Source: Karalla daura (taxonomy: Eukaryota > Chordata > Actinopteri > Chaetodontiformes > Leiognathidae). From it: a stretch of DNA of 64,000 nt. The translations under genes were made by a program, and so were the position numbers. The stretch lies in contig CM055191.1 in the NCBI GenBank assembly GCA_029224185.1, positions 4,438,036 through 4,502,035 of the forward strand, written 5' to 3'. Numbering within the stretch: the stretch's first letter is position 1; each line of letters begins with the position of its first letter. Under the pieces are notes generated by a model that had not been told where the DNA came from, did no database searches, and saw only the letters and a program-made list of their open reading frames with translations. Below are positions 50,601-58,842 of the stretch, piece by piece.

Positions 50601-53600
50601 GCTCCCTCACTCTCACTGCCTCCCTCTGCTCCCCGTGCCGCCTCCCTCTGCTCCTCGTGCCGCCTCCCTGCCCCACTTCTGCCCTCCTCAGCTCCCTCCC
50701 TTCTTCCTCGGGGACGGCGGCCAAGCCTTATTGCAGTTTCCATTGCTCATGGCTTCCCCTGGCTGGCCGCGGCCAGACTCTCCTGCAGTAAGCCTGCAGC
50801 TTGTTCCCGGCTCTGGAACATACTGCTCTCTCCCCTACACATCAGGCCACGCTCACAACATGGAGAGCAAACTCTCCCTCTCTCTCTGCATCCTCAGCTC
50901 GGAATGCTCATTCCCGAAACTTAGTCTCATCGTGACTTTCCCAGCTACTTAGTCACAGAACAACAAGCTGAACTGCATTTAAGAGAGCAGAATTATAAAG
51001 TCCCAAAACACACTGAGGCGCTTTCCAGTGTGTGCAGCTCAGATGGATAATTGTGGCTCTCTTTTGAAGGCTAATCCCTCTGAGATATGGTCTGTTTGGG
51101 GCTTATAAAATACATGGTGGCTTTTACCCACTGTACTAAACAGGGTCACAGCCCATTCATTTGTGATGCGGTTTTACCCCCCCCTCACATGAATAGGGAC
51201 AGTCATATGGCATTGTGGGCTCGCTTGGTAGAAAAACAAGGACATGAGGTAGTCTGGCTAAACAGGGCTCCCTTTGAAGCACTTCCTCTTGTTCCGTTCA
51301 GAATAACACCATTTTTTTCCTTGTCTGAAGAAATAAAACAAACTGAGAACTGTGATCCGGCATCCAGCATCCTTTAATTCTCTTTTAGAAGAATGCTCAT
51401 ATTGATTTAGTGCAGGTGGCATGACGGAAAGAGAACACCTGACTCCAAATACATCAATGCACTGAAAGCTGAAAGGACCAAAACCTGCCTCAAACATGAG
51501 AGAATCCATTACAGTTTTACATGCAAAATAACAGTAATACTTCTCAAATATCAACAAAATAAAACTGCTACTTGTAGATGTTCCCATTAAAGGGTGTTTT
51601 GTGCATGAGCCTTAATTCTATGTTAAGTCTATTGCTGTGACATCCCATAATTTTAGACATCCAAAACGTTGTTTTATTCCGTATTTTAATCAGCTTTAGA
51701 AAGAGTTCAGTCCCCTCCTCTGTCCTATCTTATCTGAAGAGGACTGCTCATGTGAGGCCTGACATGTCACTTGATCTGTCAATGCAAAACGTGTTTCCTC
51801 TTCACTTTAGTGATCAACTTCTACACCAACAAACCTTCTCATGGGAACCATGTAACTACGCATTTTTCCATATTTGAAAGGTTTTATGAAATGTAGGGGT
51901 TTCCATCACCAGTTATCTATTTCTGGAGCTGATGGAAACACGCGCTGACTTTATGATGCAACAGCCGTTCCTCCTCGCCATGCAACGGAAAAGAGAAGTG
52001 GCTTCAGACGTGGAAACGGATTCTGACGCAGGGAGTAAAATAATGAATCAATATTTCATGAATTGGGATTTCAGATGATTAATATTTCACGTGAAATGTT
52101 CCTGCATCACACTACACTGAGCATGCAGCTCTTTAACCCACTTCTTTTTGCAGAAGCCTTGAAGCGATTAGGGGTGTTCTCCCCGGGTCGCCGTTCATCA
52201 CCACATCCCTCCCCACTCATCACCCGGACACGCTCACAACAGACAACCTGCGTCTCTGTCAGTCCAGCGATCTGCAGTCCATTCTCTCCTCACGCATTTG
52301 CATCTTCCCTTCCTCTTCCTGCTGAAGCACCCGGAGCTGACAAAGAACGAACAGATGCTGCAGGCAGCATTGTTGTGCCCGGGCGGGAGGATCTAAAGGT
52401 CACCCGGGAGCGAATGAAGCGCCGCACAAGCACGGACGCTGGGTTACATTTGCTTAACAGCGGGGGACACAAAGCACGGCGGAGCACCATGGGAATGTCA
52501 TTAGTTTAGCAGATGCAAATGCTGATGTGATAATGGCTCAAGATGAGTAGTTAAATGCTCTGGAGCTGTAACAAAGCCTGTGATGTCCCACCTGTTCTGT
52601 ATCCTGTTGAGTCATGAACTGTTATATTATCATCCCATCATAACAACCGTGTTATGTAATTTTATTCTAAGCAACAAGGTTTTTTTTCACCACGGGTCAC
52701 GTCCTCTTCACGAGCAGATAAAAGCAGAAGTGCAATCTCGAGTAATCTGTAACTTCTGTTTCATACAACATCTGAGCTCCTGTCTCAGTGTCAGACCAGG
52801 ACGACAGAGGTCATGGGGAAGCAGATGATATCAGATCATCTGCAGGATGATGAAACGTCAGGAGAGGACTCAACCGTGAGTCTCCATCCGTCACTACAGG
52901 GCCGATCAGCAGAGGAACTGACAGATCAGGGCCGGGGATGGTTGCTCTGCTACTGGATGGCGATGCTGTGCCTGAAACACAACATGTGACTCACACAGCA
53001 TGGTAGATCAGTGGTGAGCGGGCTCCACGGTTGGTGTCCCAGTCTGGGAAATTTCTGTGTGGAGCTTACATGTTCTCCCTGTGAGTCTATGAGTCCACAG
53101 TCCACACAGGCCTGTTTAGGTCGACTGGACACTCTTAACTCATGTGTGTGTCCTGTGATGGACCTGAGACCTGGAGAAAAAGTCTAGCAGACCCCAGACA
53201 GGAGAGAAGATGCATGGGAGGTCTCTGAAGGACACTTGAGATGCCTCTCTACAGGCCCACTCTGGGACACTACATAATAGCTGAGCAAACTGACTGGTCA
53301 AGGTTCTCATGTGTCCTGGAAAACCTGGAAAATTAGTGACCAATCTCCCAGTCATGGAAAACACATAGAAAATGAGAGGAAAGAAGTAAAATGTGCCATA
53401 AAAACATCCCTCCCCTCTCTGTTTCTATCTTCTCTGTTAATGAGGAGGTGGCTTAGGATTGCTCATGCACAGACTATAAATCAGTCATAATTTCACAGGT
53501 GAGTAAGAGCTTTAGAACGTGCATCTTTACAGTCAGACTTCTGGGGTCAGGAAAATGAAGGAAGAACTGCAGAAAATGACAGATCTGAAGCTTCAGCGGG

Positions 53601-56600
53601 AACGGCTGGAAGGCTTGAATGAGGGTCTAATGGAGGACATCAGATGCTCATTGTGGCTCATAATCACCTTCCTGTAGGAAACGCAACGTCGACAGCGATC
53701 TCTGGGCTGACAGCTCAGACCCCACCAGAGATCATCAAACCCAACCACCGAGCCTCTCCGGGCTGGAGCCGCTCACGAGTGAGTAGTAGCAGCACTGGTT
53801 AATTATCGGCCAACGGCAGATCGATGCACCCTCCAACAGGACCATAAATCTGCTCCCGGGGAGGGAGGGGCTCTTTGTTCTGCTCTGGTTGAGCTGTGGC
53901 AGCTTGTGCGATGCCTTGGATCCTGGGGGAGCGGGTGTGGGAGACTTTGCCGCTTTGGCCCACTCTCCTATCGGCCTCACATCTTCAGCCGCTCTGAATA
54001 GAGCTCAGATGATCCCTCCTCTGGCATTTCTGCTTCTGTGGATCTTTGTGCCTGTGTGCCTTTCATGCTGACTGCTTCAAAGCGGGCTGGGGGATGCTGA
54101 TAGAGTGAACTCCAGGGGATCGGCCCAGCCAAAATAAGCCCGAATAAGCCGGCCATCCTGTCAAGATGTGGGCCTGGGCATCCTTCTGCAGCATGTTCGG
54201 TCTGCACTTTTCCTCGAATTCATGCACAACGCCAAGTTCAGATGGCACCAATTCAATCCGGTATCAGCGTGCTGATTTTCTTCCTAATTGTGTGTGACAT
54301 AGAATCACTGAGCTTGTTTCCCTTCAGTTTTGTACTTTATTTTCTGACTATTTGACAGAGACGTGTCTGAAGAGTTTTTCATAGTTAGGATTAACAAAAT
54401 GTTTGTACCTCTTCAGGTTTTAACTTTATTTAAAGATTAAGGTGCTATGATTATTATAATAACCAAACTGGTTTGACAGTTTTCTTTCATTTTTCTCAAA
54501 TAAAGTTAATTTTGCAGACAAAAGGTTTTCTTTGTAAGATCTTTATGTTTACCTCTGACCAACAAGTGAAGCAAGAATGCATTTATAACATCTTCTGTTT
54601 GATTATTTCTGCCTATAATACAAACATACTAACCCGAATGATAACTTTAGAGTCGAAAACATTCCTATTATTGGAATCTGCATTGGAATCAGAGGATTTT
54701 TGGGAGGATTTGACACGTTAGACCACTGGTCATACAAACAGAGTGTTACAAGAAGCTTTAGTAACTCAGATTTTCCTCCAATCATCCCTGAATCAATAAA
54801 GTGAGCACATGAATTGCTAATCAACATAATAACCAGTCGCAGCCATATCACAGCGACTGCCCTTTTAAAACGGCTCGGGTATCACACCTTAATTACAGAG
54901 GAGGAGGATCATCAGAGCCCGCAGACTGGAGAGCCATCTGGTCCAGATTCAGCCCAGAACGCTTTCCTAACGCAGTCCTGACACATGCTCGTGGAACAGC
55001 GAACCCACAAGAATGTGTGGGTGGCCCGCTTGCGCACACAATCTACACAGCCTACAGTTCCACTGCACATTAGCATATCTCAGGCGCAGCCACACTCTCA
55101 TGCTATGGGATGTATGGGAGTCCAGTGGTGCTGGAGGGGGTGGGGGGGTTGTGATGCCTCCTGTAGGTCTTGTTCAGAGGTAATTGCATTCAGAAACACC
55201 CCGTTACCTCCCAGCCACCGTCTCCATGGCGACAGCCAGATGTTGTGCAGCGGACTTCAACCCCCCCTCCACCCCCACTCCACATGCAGGCCTCGCCTGA
55301 GGGCAGAGTGGAGAGGCATCTGTTACTGTTTCCCCCTGCGGCTGCTGAAAATAACCAGGCAGAGACAAAAAAGCCGAGGCAACACAAAGACGGTGCCAAG
55401 AGCCTGGTTCCCAGAGGAGCGAACAACTCGCCCTCTTATGTACACACACACACTGCTTTGTGCTGTCTATCAAACTCACAGGTCCCTCTATCCTGGATCC
55501 TCTCAGGTGCTCAGACAGATAAACCCTCCACTGATCACCTGGAACGTGATTTTTATCTTCAGCTTAACATAAATCACAGCGGCACAGCGTGCTGGGCCGG
55601 CTGCAGCTGAGGCCAGAGGCTGCCAGTGTTTTTTGCTTTTTTTATTCAGTTCACATTTCTCTGGAGAAGAGGCCTGACCGACTGTCTGCCCCATTTATCT
55701 CCGTGTACAATCTGAGCCCGTATGAGGCACGAACCCAGCTGCCCTAGCTGTGAGGTGATTAAGATTCACCACCGCCTGCCTTGCTCTTTAATAAGACATG
55801 CATGCGAGGACGCGAAGCGTCTCCCTGCCCCCCCTCCCAAAAAAACGTGACACCGTCCACATCCACATCCACTGGGATTTCTGAGCCAGACGCTGCAGGT
55901 TTCTAATCCAGCCAGGTTGCAAATCACCTGAATGCTCATTTGCAGCCCTGCTCAGTAAACGATGGCCGGGGTTTCCTGCTTCCCGGGCCCCTCGGGTGTT
56001 AAATCAAACAAACACGGGCTGATGGCTTACTGTAAAATAGCACAGAGAGGAGAAATCTGGCTGAACTTGCCCAATTTCATCTAAATTACAATCTTCACAC
56101 AGAAGCTTTGGCTCCAGAGATCAAAGTAGAGTGCAGAAGGAAGTAAAAAGGAAAAACTGGGCTGGGTACAGCATTTCCACTCACAAAGGTGGAGCTGAAA
56201 AGAATAGATCGGCTAATAATCCATGAGTAAAGCAGTCGAATAACATCTCTAAGATGGTACTGATACCAGAATTCTCTGATGTTTATGTGATATTTTCTTG
56301 TTTGTTGAGTCCTTTGTGACCTCAAACTGAGGCTTTTGTGAGACACAGATCAACATTTTCCATATTTTTCTCCAATATTTTAGGATCAAACAACAAAAGA
56401 ACAAAGATAATCTTCACTATATCCCTTCACTAAAGGTTGAATCTGCTGCATGGGAAGAGGAGGACATCAACACCTCCTACAGCAAGGTTTACATTCAACT
56501 CAAAGCTGCATGCTGACGTTACAGCTCAGTTCACAAAAACATTGTGAAAACAGGGTGAAAAGGCATAAAAAAAAGTGGGTGGAAATGAAATCTGTGCTCT

Positions 56601-56961
56601 CAGCTTCTCAACTGATAGTGCCTGGTTTCTTGAGTCCTCTATGAGAGCAAACTGGATATCTTAATGGGATTTTCCATCTTTTCCTCCGGAATCTAAGATC
56701 AACCAATACTAAAAACCATCCACAAGAGCTGAGAGGCTTAGACAGGAGTGAGGACATCAACAACACTGCTCAAAGCAGGGTGAACATTGAAGCCAAAGCT
56801 GAGGCTTTAAAGCAGTTCACAGTGACTGAAGAGAATAAAACTGAGTGAAACAAGGTGAAAACAGAGTAAATCATGTCGTTATTTACAAAGAGCAGGTCTC
56901 TTACCTTGATGTCAGGCAGCATCTGCCTCACTTTGAACGTGGTTTTGGAGCCTGTCAACAT
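25080..56961 (-). CDS. mtmr11: Myotubularin-related pseudophosphatase, MTMR11-like (whole gene, 17 coding exons)
   Basis: Seventeen exons, each with AG/GT borders, join in phase into 2577 nt (858 aa plus TGA). In order: short N-terminus (1-42), PH-GRAM (about 43-190), myotubularin-like domain (about 195-530), then a variable tail with a poly-Ser run (about 646-666) and a short coiled coil (about 712-732). Active relatives are phosphoinositide 3-phosphatases with a CX5R loop. Here the aligned segment reads VALQEADDRD: Leu386 sits in the Cys position and Arg392 is kept, so the protein should be inactive and act, as inferred for its relatives, as a scaffold or regulator at membranes. MTMR11 is favoured over MTMR10/12 by QLAHSRLRALCL, FLLSRGVFSCPSNLLPWR and WRECYLRG. 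The paralogues MTMR10 and MTMR12 are the main alternatives. It is longer than mammalian MTMR11 (about 700 aa), mostly because of the low-complexity tail. It converges on the RING gene. Confidence 0.85.
25682..25765 (+). repeat. About 21-bp AT-rich tandem repeat
   Basis: Repeats of AGTCATAATTTTACAAGAAA in diverging copies (25682, 25706, 25727 and on), in intron 16 of the mtmr11-like gene. This minisatellite type is widespread in fish. Confidence 0.6.
27727..28104 (-). CDS. mtmr11: mtmr11-like exon 16 (poly-Ser linker)
   Basis: 378 nt. Encodes LADTIPGSVFLLSRGVFSCP and SNLLPWR, then a basic linker, a poly-Ser run, and GPCMGLWRECYLRGALHAQ. The FLLSRG, LLPWR and LWRxCYLRG blocks match MTMR11. The Ser run comes from a (GAG/GAA/GAT)n-type triplet array read in antisense and should vary in length between individuals. 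The acceptor tract is a run of 18 C on the gene strand. Confidence 0.85.
28107..28124. repeat. G18 homopolymer (C18 acceptor tract of exon 16)
   Basis: Eighteen consecutive G on the plus strand. On the gene strand they form the pyrimidine tract just before the acceptor AG of exon 16. The exact length is prone to sequencing error. Confidence 0.8.
28711..28928 (-). repeat. Two-level minisatellite abutting exon 15
   Basis: An inner 9-bp unit (CCCAGTCCA on the plus strand) is nested in about 36-bp outer units beginning CCATCCTACCCAG and ending CCAGCAAGTATGA. It lies directly downstream of exon 15's donor, with G-triplet-rich sequence on the gene strand. Confidence 0.85.
28928..29146 (-). CDS. 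mtmr11: mtmr11-like exon 15 (splice donor inside a minisatellite edge)
   Basis: 219 nt. Encodes NLGQSYTPVNGWRDMLHPDS, then PPVWDWALQYSKQRRDRF. The V-W-D-W-x-L-x-Y/F block marks the end of the phosphatase-like fold. The donor GTAGGCT lies at the first unit of the minisatellite at 28711-28928, whose units repeat GGGTAGG-like sequence. Confidence 0.85.
29319..29489 (-). CDS. mtmr11: mtmr11-like exon 14
   Basis: 171 nt. Encodes APVFLLFLDCVWQLLSQYPS then RFQLTEDFLLALHDSIHLPL. P-V-F-L-L-F-L-D-C-V-W-Q is shared by the whole family; LALHDS is MTMR11-like. Acceptor CCCACAG, donor GTACCAG, phase 0. Confidence 0.92.
30124..30296 (-). CDS. mtmr11: mtmr11-like exon 13 (degenerate P-loop and core)
   Basis: 173 nt. 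Encodes EADDRDLSCLVSSLVQVM, then DPHCRTQHGFQGLVQKEW and VMGGHRFYSRINYHRDNDKE. This is the best conserved part of the family (R-T-x-x-G-F-x-x-L-x-x-K/R-E-W). Acceptor TTGGCAG, donor GTGAGAG, phase 0 out. Confidence 0.92.
31783..31925 (+). repeat. (GGAT)n microsatellite
   Basis: About 35 tetranucleotide units, interrupted near 31867 by AATGGA. Confidence 0.9.
32295..32365 (-). CDS. mtmr11: mtmr11-like exon 12 (approach to degenerate active site)
   Basis: 71 nt. Encodes RSCLKKASEVACLLRGGHLT then VALQ. The strand that in active myotubularins ends in V-H-C-S here ends in V-A-L-Q. The acceptor is preceded by a (GT)n tract on the gene strand; donor GTGAGTC. Confidence 0.85.
33275..33353 (-). CDS. 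mtmr11: mtmr11-like exon 11
   Basis: 79 nt. Encodes ISTSVSVPDDKWLSTLESTR then WLDYT. The W-L-S-x-L-E-x-T-x-W-L family block is clear. Acceptor CCGTAG, donor GTAACGC, 2 nt over. Confidence 0.87.
34313..34360 (+). repeat. (GT)n microsatellite just downstream of exon 10 donor
   Basis: About 23 units, 11 bp from the exon 10 donor on the gene strand. Confidence 0.95.
34371..34498 (-). CDS. mtmr11: mtmr11-like exon 10
   Basis: 128 nt. Encodes NLEMILFGCQSSLCVVVELG, then EELPTPADIQLAHSRLRALC. The last twelve residues are nearly diagnostic for MTMR11 rather than MTMR10/12. The exon sits between two long (CA)/(GT) arrays (34313-34360 and 34530-34587), each close to a splice site. Donor GTGCTGA. Confidence 0.88.
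34530..34587 (+). repeat. (CA)n microsatellite just upstream of exon 10
   Basis: About 29 units, 32 bp from the exon 10 acceptor on the gene strand; complementary to the array on the other side of the exon. Confidence 0.95.
34829..34905 (+). repeat. Interrupted (CA)n array
   Basis: CA units with CG and TG interruptions in intron 9. Confidence 0.9.
34915..35085 (+). mobile_element. Possible AT-rich MITE-like repeat
   Basis: Runs of AATTCAATT/GAATTGA motifs around GGCTCCGCCCCAACAGGATG, ending CAATTCAAATTCATGG. This pattern is common in fish dispersed repeats. It lies in intron 9. Confidence 0.3.
35167..35255 (-). CDS. mtmr11: mtmr11-like exon 9
   Basis: 89 nt. Encodes RWCWRHPRGSDLLRMSSFQN then NIYHEKDDI. 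The W-x-H-x-x-G-x-L-x-R motif is a core myotubularin signature. Acceptor TTACAG, donor GTGTCTG, 2 nt over. Confidence 0.88.
35702..35789 (-). CDS. mtmr11: mtmr11-like exon 8
   Basis: 88 nt. Encodes SLPRFIVVPQKVLDTELKKS then FAHFNEGRIP. It matches the family block LPxYxxVPxxxxD followed by F-x-x-GR-x-P. A C-rich acceptor tract precedes it; donor GTGAGTG, phase 0 out. Confidence 0.87.
36048..36195 (-). CDS. mtmr11: mtmr11-like exon 7 (start of myotubularin domain)
   Basis: 148 nt. Encodes MKQFLSNRRRDAHMNWFDSA and SWRVSSVNDRFEMST. The W-R-V/x-S-x-N-x-x-F block opens the myotubularin domain. Acceptor TCCTGCAG, donor GTAGCTC, 2 nt over. Confidence 0.85.
37594..37765 (+). repeat. Purine minisatellite (GCAGGAGGAAGA units)
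   Basis: About 12-bp units (GCAGGAGGAAGA with A/C variants) in intron 6 of the mtmr11-like gene. Strong purine strand asymmetry, so triplex or slipped structures are possible. Confidence 0.8.
38839..38923 (-). CDS. mtmr11: mtmr11-like exon 6 (end of PH-GRAM)
   Basis: 85 nt. Encodes ITYTIAKTYQPPKPG then SVLSFQNAALGSV, the end of the GRAM helix and the linker. Acceptor CCTCCTCAG, donor GTGAGCA, 1 nt over. Needed to bridge exons 5 and 7 in phase. Confidence 0.75.
39258..39397 (-). CDS. mtmr11: mtmr11-like exon 5 (GRAM domain)
   Basis: 140 nt. Encodes VGPNRTKLVTPNSSLKF and PEELVLYCRDLRVICFLFD, the region where the family reads PxELxIxCKDFR. Acceptor GTGGCAG, donor GTGCGCC, phase 0 out. Confidence 0.85.
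40538..40607 (-). CDS. mtmr11: mtmr11-like exon 4 (GRAM domain)
   Basis: 70 nt. Encodes DNADPVLLGDHDVALASIEK then VVV. It matches the GEHDVPL-type segment of the MTMR10/11/12 GRAM domain. Acceptor ATGCAG, donor GTAAGTT, 1 nt over. Confidence 0.85.
40704..40840 (-). CDS. mtmr11: mtmr11-like exon 3 (GRAM domain)
   Basis: 137 nt. Encodes GECVLQRAVMVRKKL and SGTLFCTHFRVAFVPQ, the typical GRAM beta-strand run in which the protein returns to L-x-C-T-x-F-R-V. Acceptor CTCCAG, donor GTGAGTG, leaving in phase 0. Confidence 0.85.
41087..41150 (+). repeat. (CA)n microsatellite
   Basis: About 31 units in intron 2, with a (GT)n array of opposite sense at 40937-40970. Confidence 0.95.
42309..42417 (+). 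repeat. (GT)n microsatellite
   Basis: The longest dinucleotide array in the window (about 54 units, with GC interruptions). Confidence 0.95.
42542..42582 (+). repeat. G-rich tract with quadruplex potential
   Basis: At least five G-runs of 4-6 separated by T, TGGAT and similar (GGGGTGGGGTGGGGG-type). It lies about 125 bp after the long (GT)n. Confidence 0.7.
43537..43571 (+). repeat. (GT)n microsatellite
   Basis: About 17 units in intron 2 of the mtmr11-like gene. Smaller CA/GT tracts also occur at 45651-45690, 46313-46340 and 46461-46489. Confidence 0.9.
44479..44995. mobile_element. Possible hAT-type non-autonomous element
   Basis: The left end has GGGATGCATCGAAC. The right end TTGTGCATCCCTAA is its approximate inverse; GGGATGCACCGA-type termini are known from fish hAT elements. 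The internal AGTCAGAGGCAGAGCTGT recurs at 48164 in a second copy that ends GGTGCATCTCTAA near 48335. No target duplication found. Confidence 0.35.
47540..47609 (-). CDS. mtmr11: mtmr11-like exon 2
   Basis: 70 nt, phase 0 in, 1 nt over. Encodes ERMLSQSGVNARSRDVFG followed by LRCLP. The CLPGE motif that opens the GRAM domain in MTMR10/11/12 is completed by the next exon. The acceptor is flanked at once by a (CAGA/CAGG)n array, which on the gene strand supplies its pyrimidine tract (CTGTCT units). The donor is GTAAGAC. Confidence 0.75.
47612..47840 (+). repeat. (CAGA)n/(CAGG)n array next to exon 2
   Basis: About 55 tetranucleotide units with CAGG and CACA variants. It ends within 3 bp of the exon 2 acceptor and supplies its pyrimidine tract on the gene strand. 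Confidence 0.9.
53015..53180 (+). mobile_element. SINE copy (same family as 18690 and 58222)
   Basis: Carries TTACATGTTCTCCCTGTGAG, CACAGTCCACAC and CCTGTGATGGACC in the order seen in this fish repeat family. It lies in intron 1 of the mtmr11-like gene, antisense to it. Confidence 0.55.
56905..56961 (-). CDS. mtmr11: mtmr11-like exon 1 (coding start)
   Basis: Begins ATG TTG ACA GGC and encodes MLTGSKTTFKVRQMLPDIK (19 aa), ending at AAG before a GTAAGAG donor in phase 0. This is the only in-frame ATG close to the donor; the open frame upstream has only TTG. The start is inferred, because an upstream spliced leader exon cannot be excluded: an AG follows a T-rich stretch about 30 nt before the ATG. 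Confidence 0.65.
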
Positions 56962-57260
56962 GGTTAAACTCAACAATACTATCCCTAATAACAATACAAA
57001 ATGTTAAAACTGATGTTGAGGATGAGATGAGGGAGTCCTCCGGAGCTAACGGAGGCTAACAACGGGAGCTCGGAGGCAGTCAGCCCGTCTCCCGGGCTGC
57101 TGGGACCGGCCAGGAGAACCAGACTGTTCCCGGTCCTCTCATCGCTCTGTTCACCAACAACATCCGACAACACGCACACACAGCCCCGCAGCCGGAGGAG
57201 GCTCTCCCCCGCTGCCTGCTCTGGAGTTACCCGGCTGAGAGTCCGTCAGGAGCGGATAGA
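56962..57260 (-). promoter_or_regulatory. mtmr11: 5' UTR / promoter region of the mtmr11-like gene
   Basis: GC-rich stretch with several CpGs (57010-57260) directly upstream of the coding start, between AT-rich intron sequence and the 21-bp repeats. It has no TATA box in an obvious place and looks like a CpG-type promoter. The exact start of transcription cannot be seen. Confidence 0.45.
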
Positions 57261-57370
57261 GGAGCTCTGTTGCTGAGGGGCAGCCCGACACAGTCACACA
57301 CACTCACACACTGTTATACACACTTATACACACATCACACACTCACGCACACACACACACAGCGGAGCAG

Positions 57371-57470
57371 CAGCTTCTTAAAGAGACAGTACAACTTCTT
57401 AAAGCGACAGTGTAGCTTCTTAAAGAGACGGAGCAGCGTTTTAAAGAGACAGAGCAGCTTCATACAGCGT
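57371..57470 (+). repeat. 21-bp tandem repeat upstream of the mtmr11-like gene
   Basis: About 4.5 units near CAGCTTCTTAAAGAGACAG, starting at about 57371, 57392, 57413, 57434 and 57455. Two more diverged units lie at 57893-57932. In one frame a unit reads SFLKRQC-like, but there is no coding context. Confidence 0.75.
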
Positions 57471-57520
57471 ACTCACACTCGGAAAGCACGCTTGACCCCC
57501 TAAAGTCCGGATTCTATGGC

Positions 57521-57709
57521 TTGGTAGTTGGAACACACATCCCTCAGCACGGCACACTGGCTGATGCATGTACACAAGGTCGCGTACCAAGTAACCACGT
57601 TGACAACGGCAACAATGGCAGTGGTTGGTCAGAGGAAGAGGTGGAGTGTTTGGTAGAAATTTGGTCGATTATCAGACTGGATAAACCACATATATATAGA
57701 TGTGATGAG
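57521..57709 (+). pseudogene. Orphan exon fragment with a Myb/SANT-like domain
   Basis: Open frame ending in GSGWSEEEVECLVEIWSIIR and LDKPHIYRCDE, followed at once by a good donor (GAG|GTATGT). W-S-x-E-E-V-x-x-L-x-x-I-W is the first helix of the Myb/SANT-like domain found in fish Harbinger-derived and MSANTD-type proteins. There is no in-frame ATG, and I could not find the next exon with the second helix. It may be an internal exon of a plus-strand gene head to head with the mtmr11-like gene, or a relic of a transposon-encoded Myb-like protein. Confidence 0.45.
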
Positions 57710-58221
57710 GTATGTGTTGCCTCCTTACAGCTGACTCTGAGGTGATGTGAGTGCGGTCCAGCGGGGTAAAGGGGGGCATTTGTGCTTCAGCATGGTTCAG
57801 AACAACTGGCTCAAGAGCACCCTGAGTGCTTTCACACCACAATAGTCCAGGACTGGACTATGGAAAATTGTGTAGCGTGCACCTTGCACAGAGCGCTTTC
57901 TTAAAGGGACAGAGCAGCTTGTTAAAGGTACTATTGAGACTGAATACATTTTCTAATTTTCTTCCTTTTTTTTCTCTTATTTTTCATCCCATTTTTGAGG
58001 GCCAGATGAAAGAAAACTCATGAACCTTTGCACTTACATCAGGACATGTAAGGGGTTTTGTGTTACATAGGTCTGCTGTCTATAGGGTTTGAAAGGATGG
58101 CTGGACGGCTGGTAAACTTCAAGTCTCTCTACCAGAGTTTGTAGTTGGAGGAAAGTCAGGGTAATTATGTATCACAACAGTATTTACAAATAGTCAGTGG
58201 CAACCGTATCCTTAATTCGAC

Positions 58222-58345
58222 AGTTCAGTGGTATGTGCTGTTGCCTCACAGCAAGATGGTTGTGGGTTGGTGTACTGCTCATGGCCATTTCTATGTAGAG
58301 TCAGCATGTTCTCCCTGTGTGTGTGTGATTTCTGTGGGTACTCTT
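58222..58345 (+). mobile_element. SINE copy (5' part)
   Basis: AGTGGTATGTGCTGTTGCCT, CACAGCAAGATGG and GCATGTTCTCCCTGTGTG are the head of the same family. The 3' part is missing. Confidence 0.55.
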
Positions 58346-58673
58346 TTGGCTCTATTTCTGTTATTTTACGTAGAGCAGCATACTCGAGAACAGCCCAAGT
58401 ATGCCGCAACCTGCTGAGATCTTTGGTTTTTCCTACTTTTTATTCAGCCCCTCAAACACACCACCACTCCACTGAGCTGAAGGGGGGAGGTGGGGGGGTG
58501 GGGGTACAGCAATTATACTGAAATACAACTAAATACAAGGGTGAAGCTGCTGCAGTTGGGCTGCCTTGTAATTTTGAGTTAAATCGCTCTTGTGTGGATT
58601 ATGATTTATTGCTACTTTTACTTTTCCTTCAATATTATCCTCCCTAGTGCTGCCGCTGCTGGTGGCCTGCGTC

Positions 58674-58842
<169 letters not shown>

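Larger units (their letters stand above)
47610..56904 (-). other. Intron 1 of the mtmr11-like gene
   Basis: 9.3 kb. The part 49200-52560 is poor in simple repeats and may contain regulatory sequence. It also holds one SINE copy. No nested gene recognised. Confidence 0.55.
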
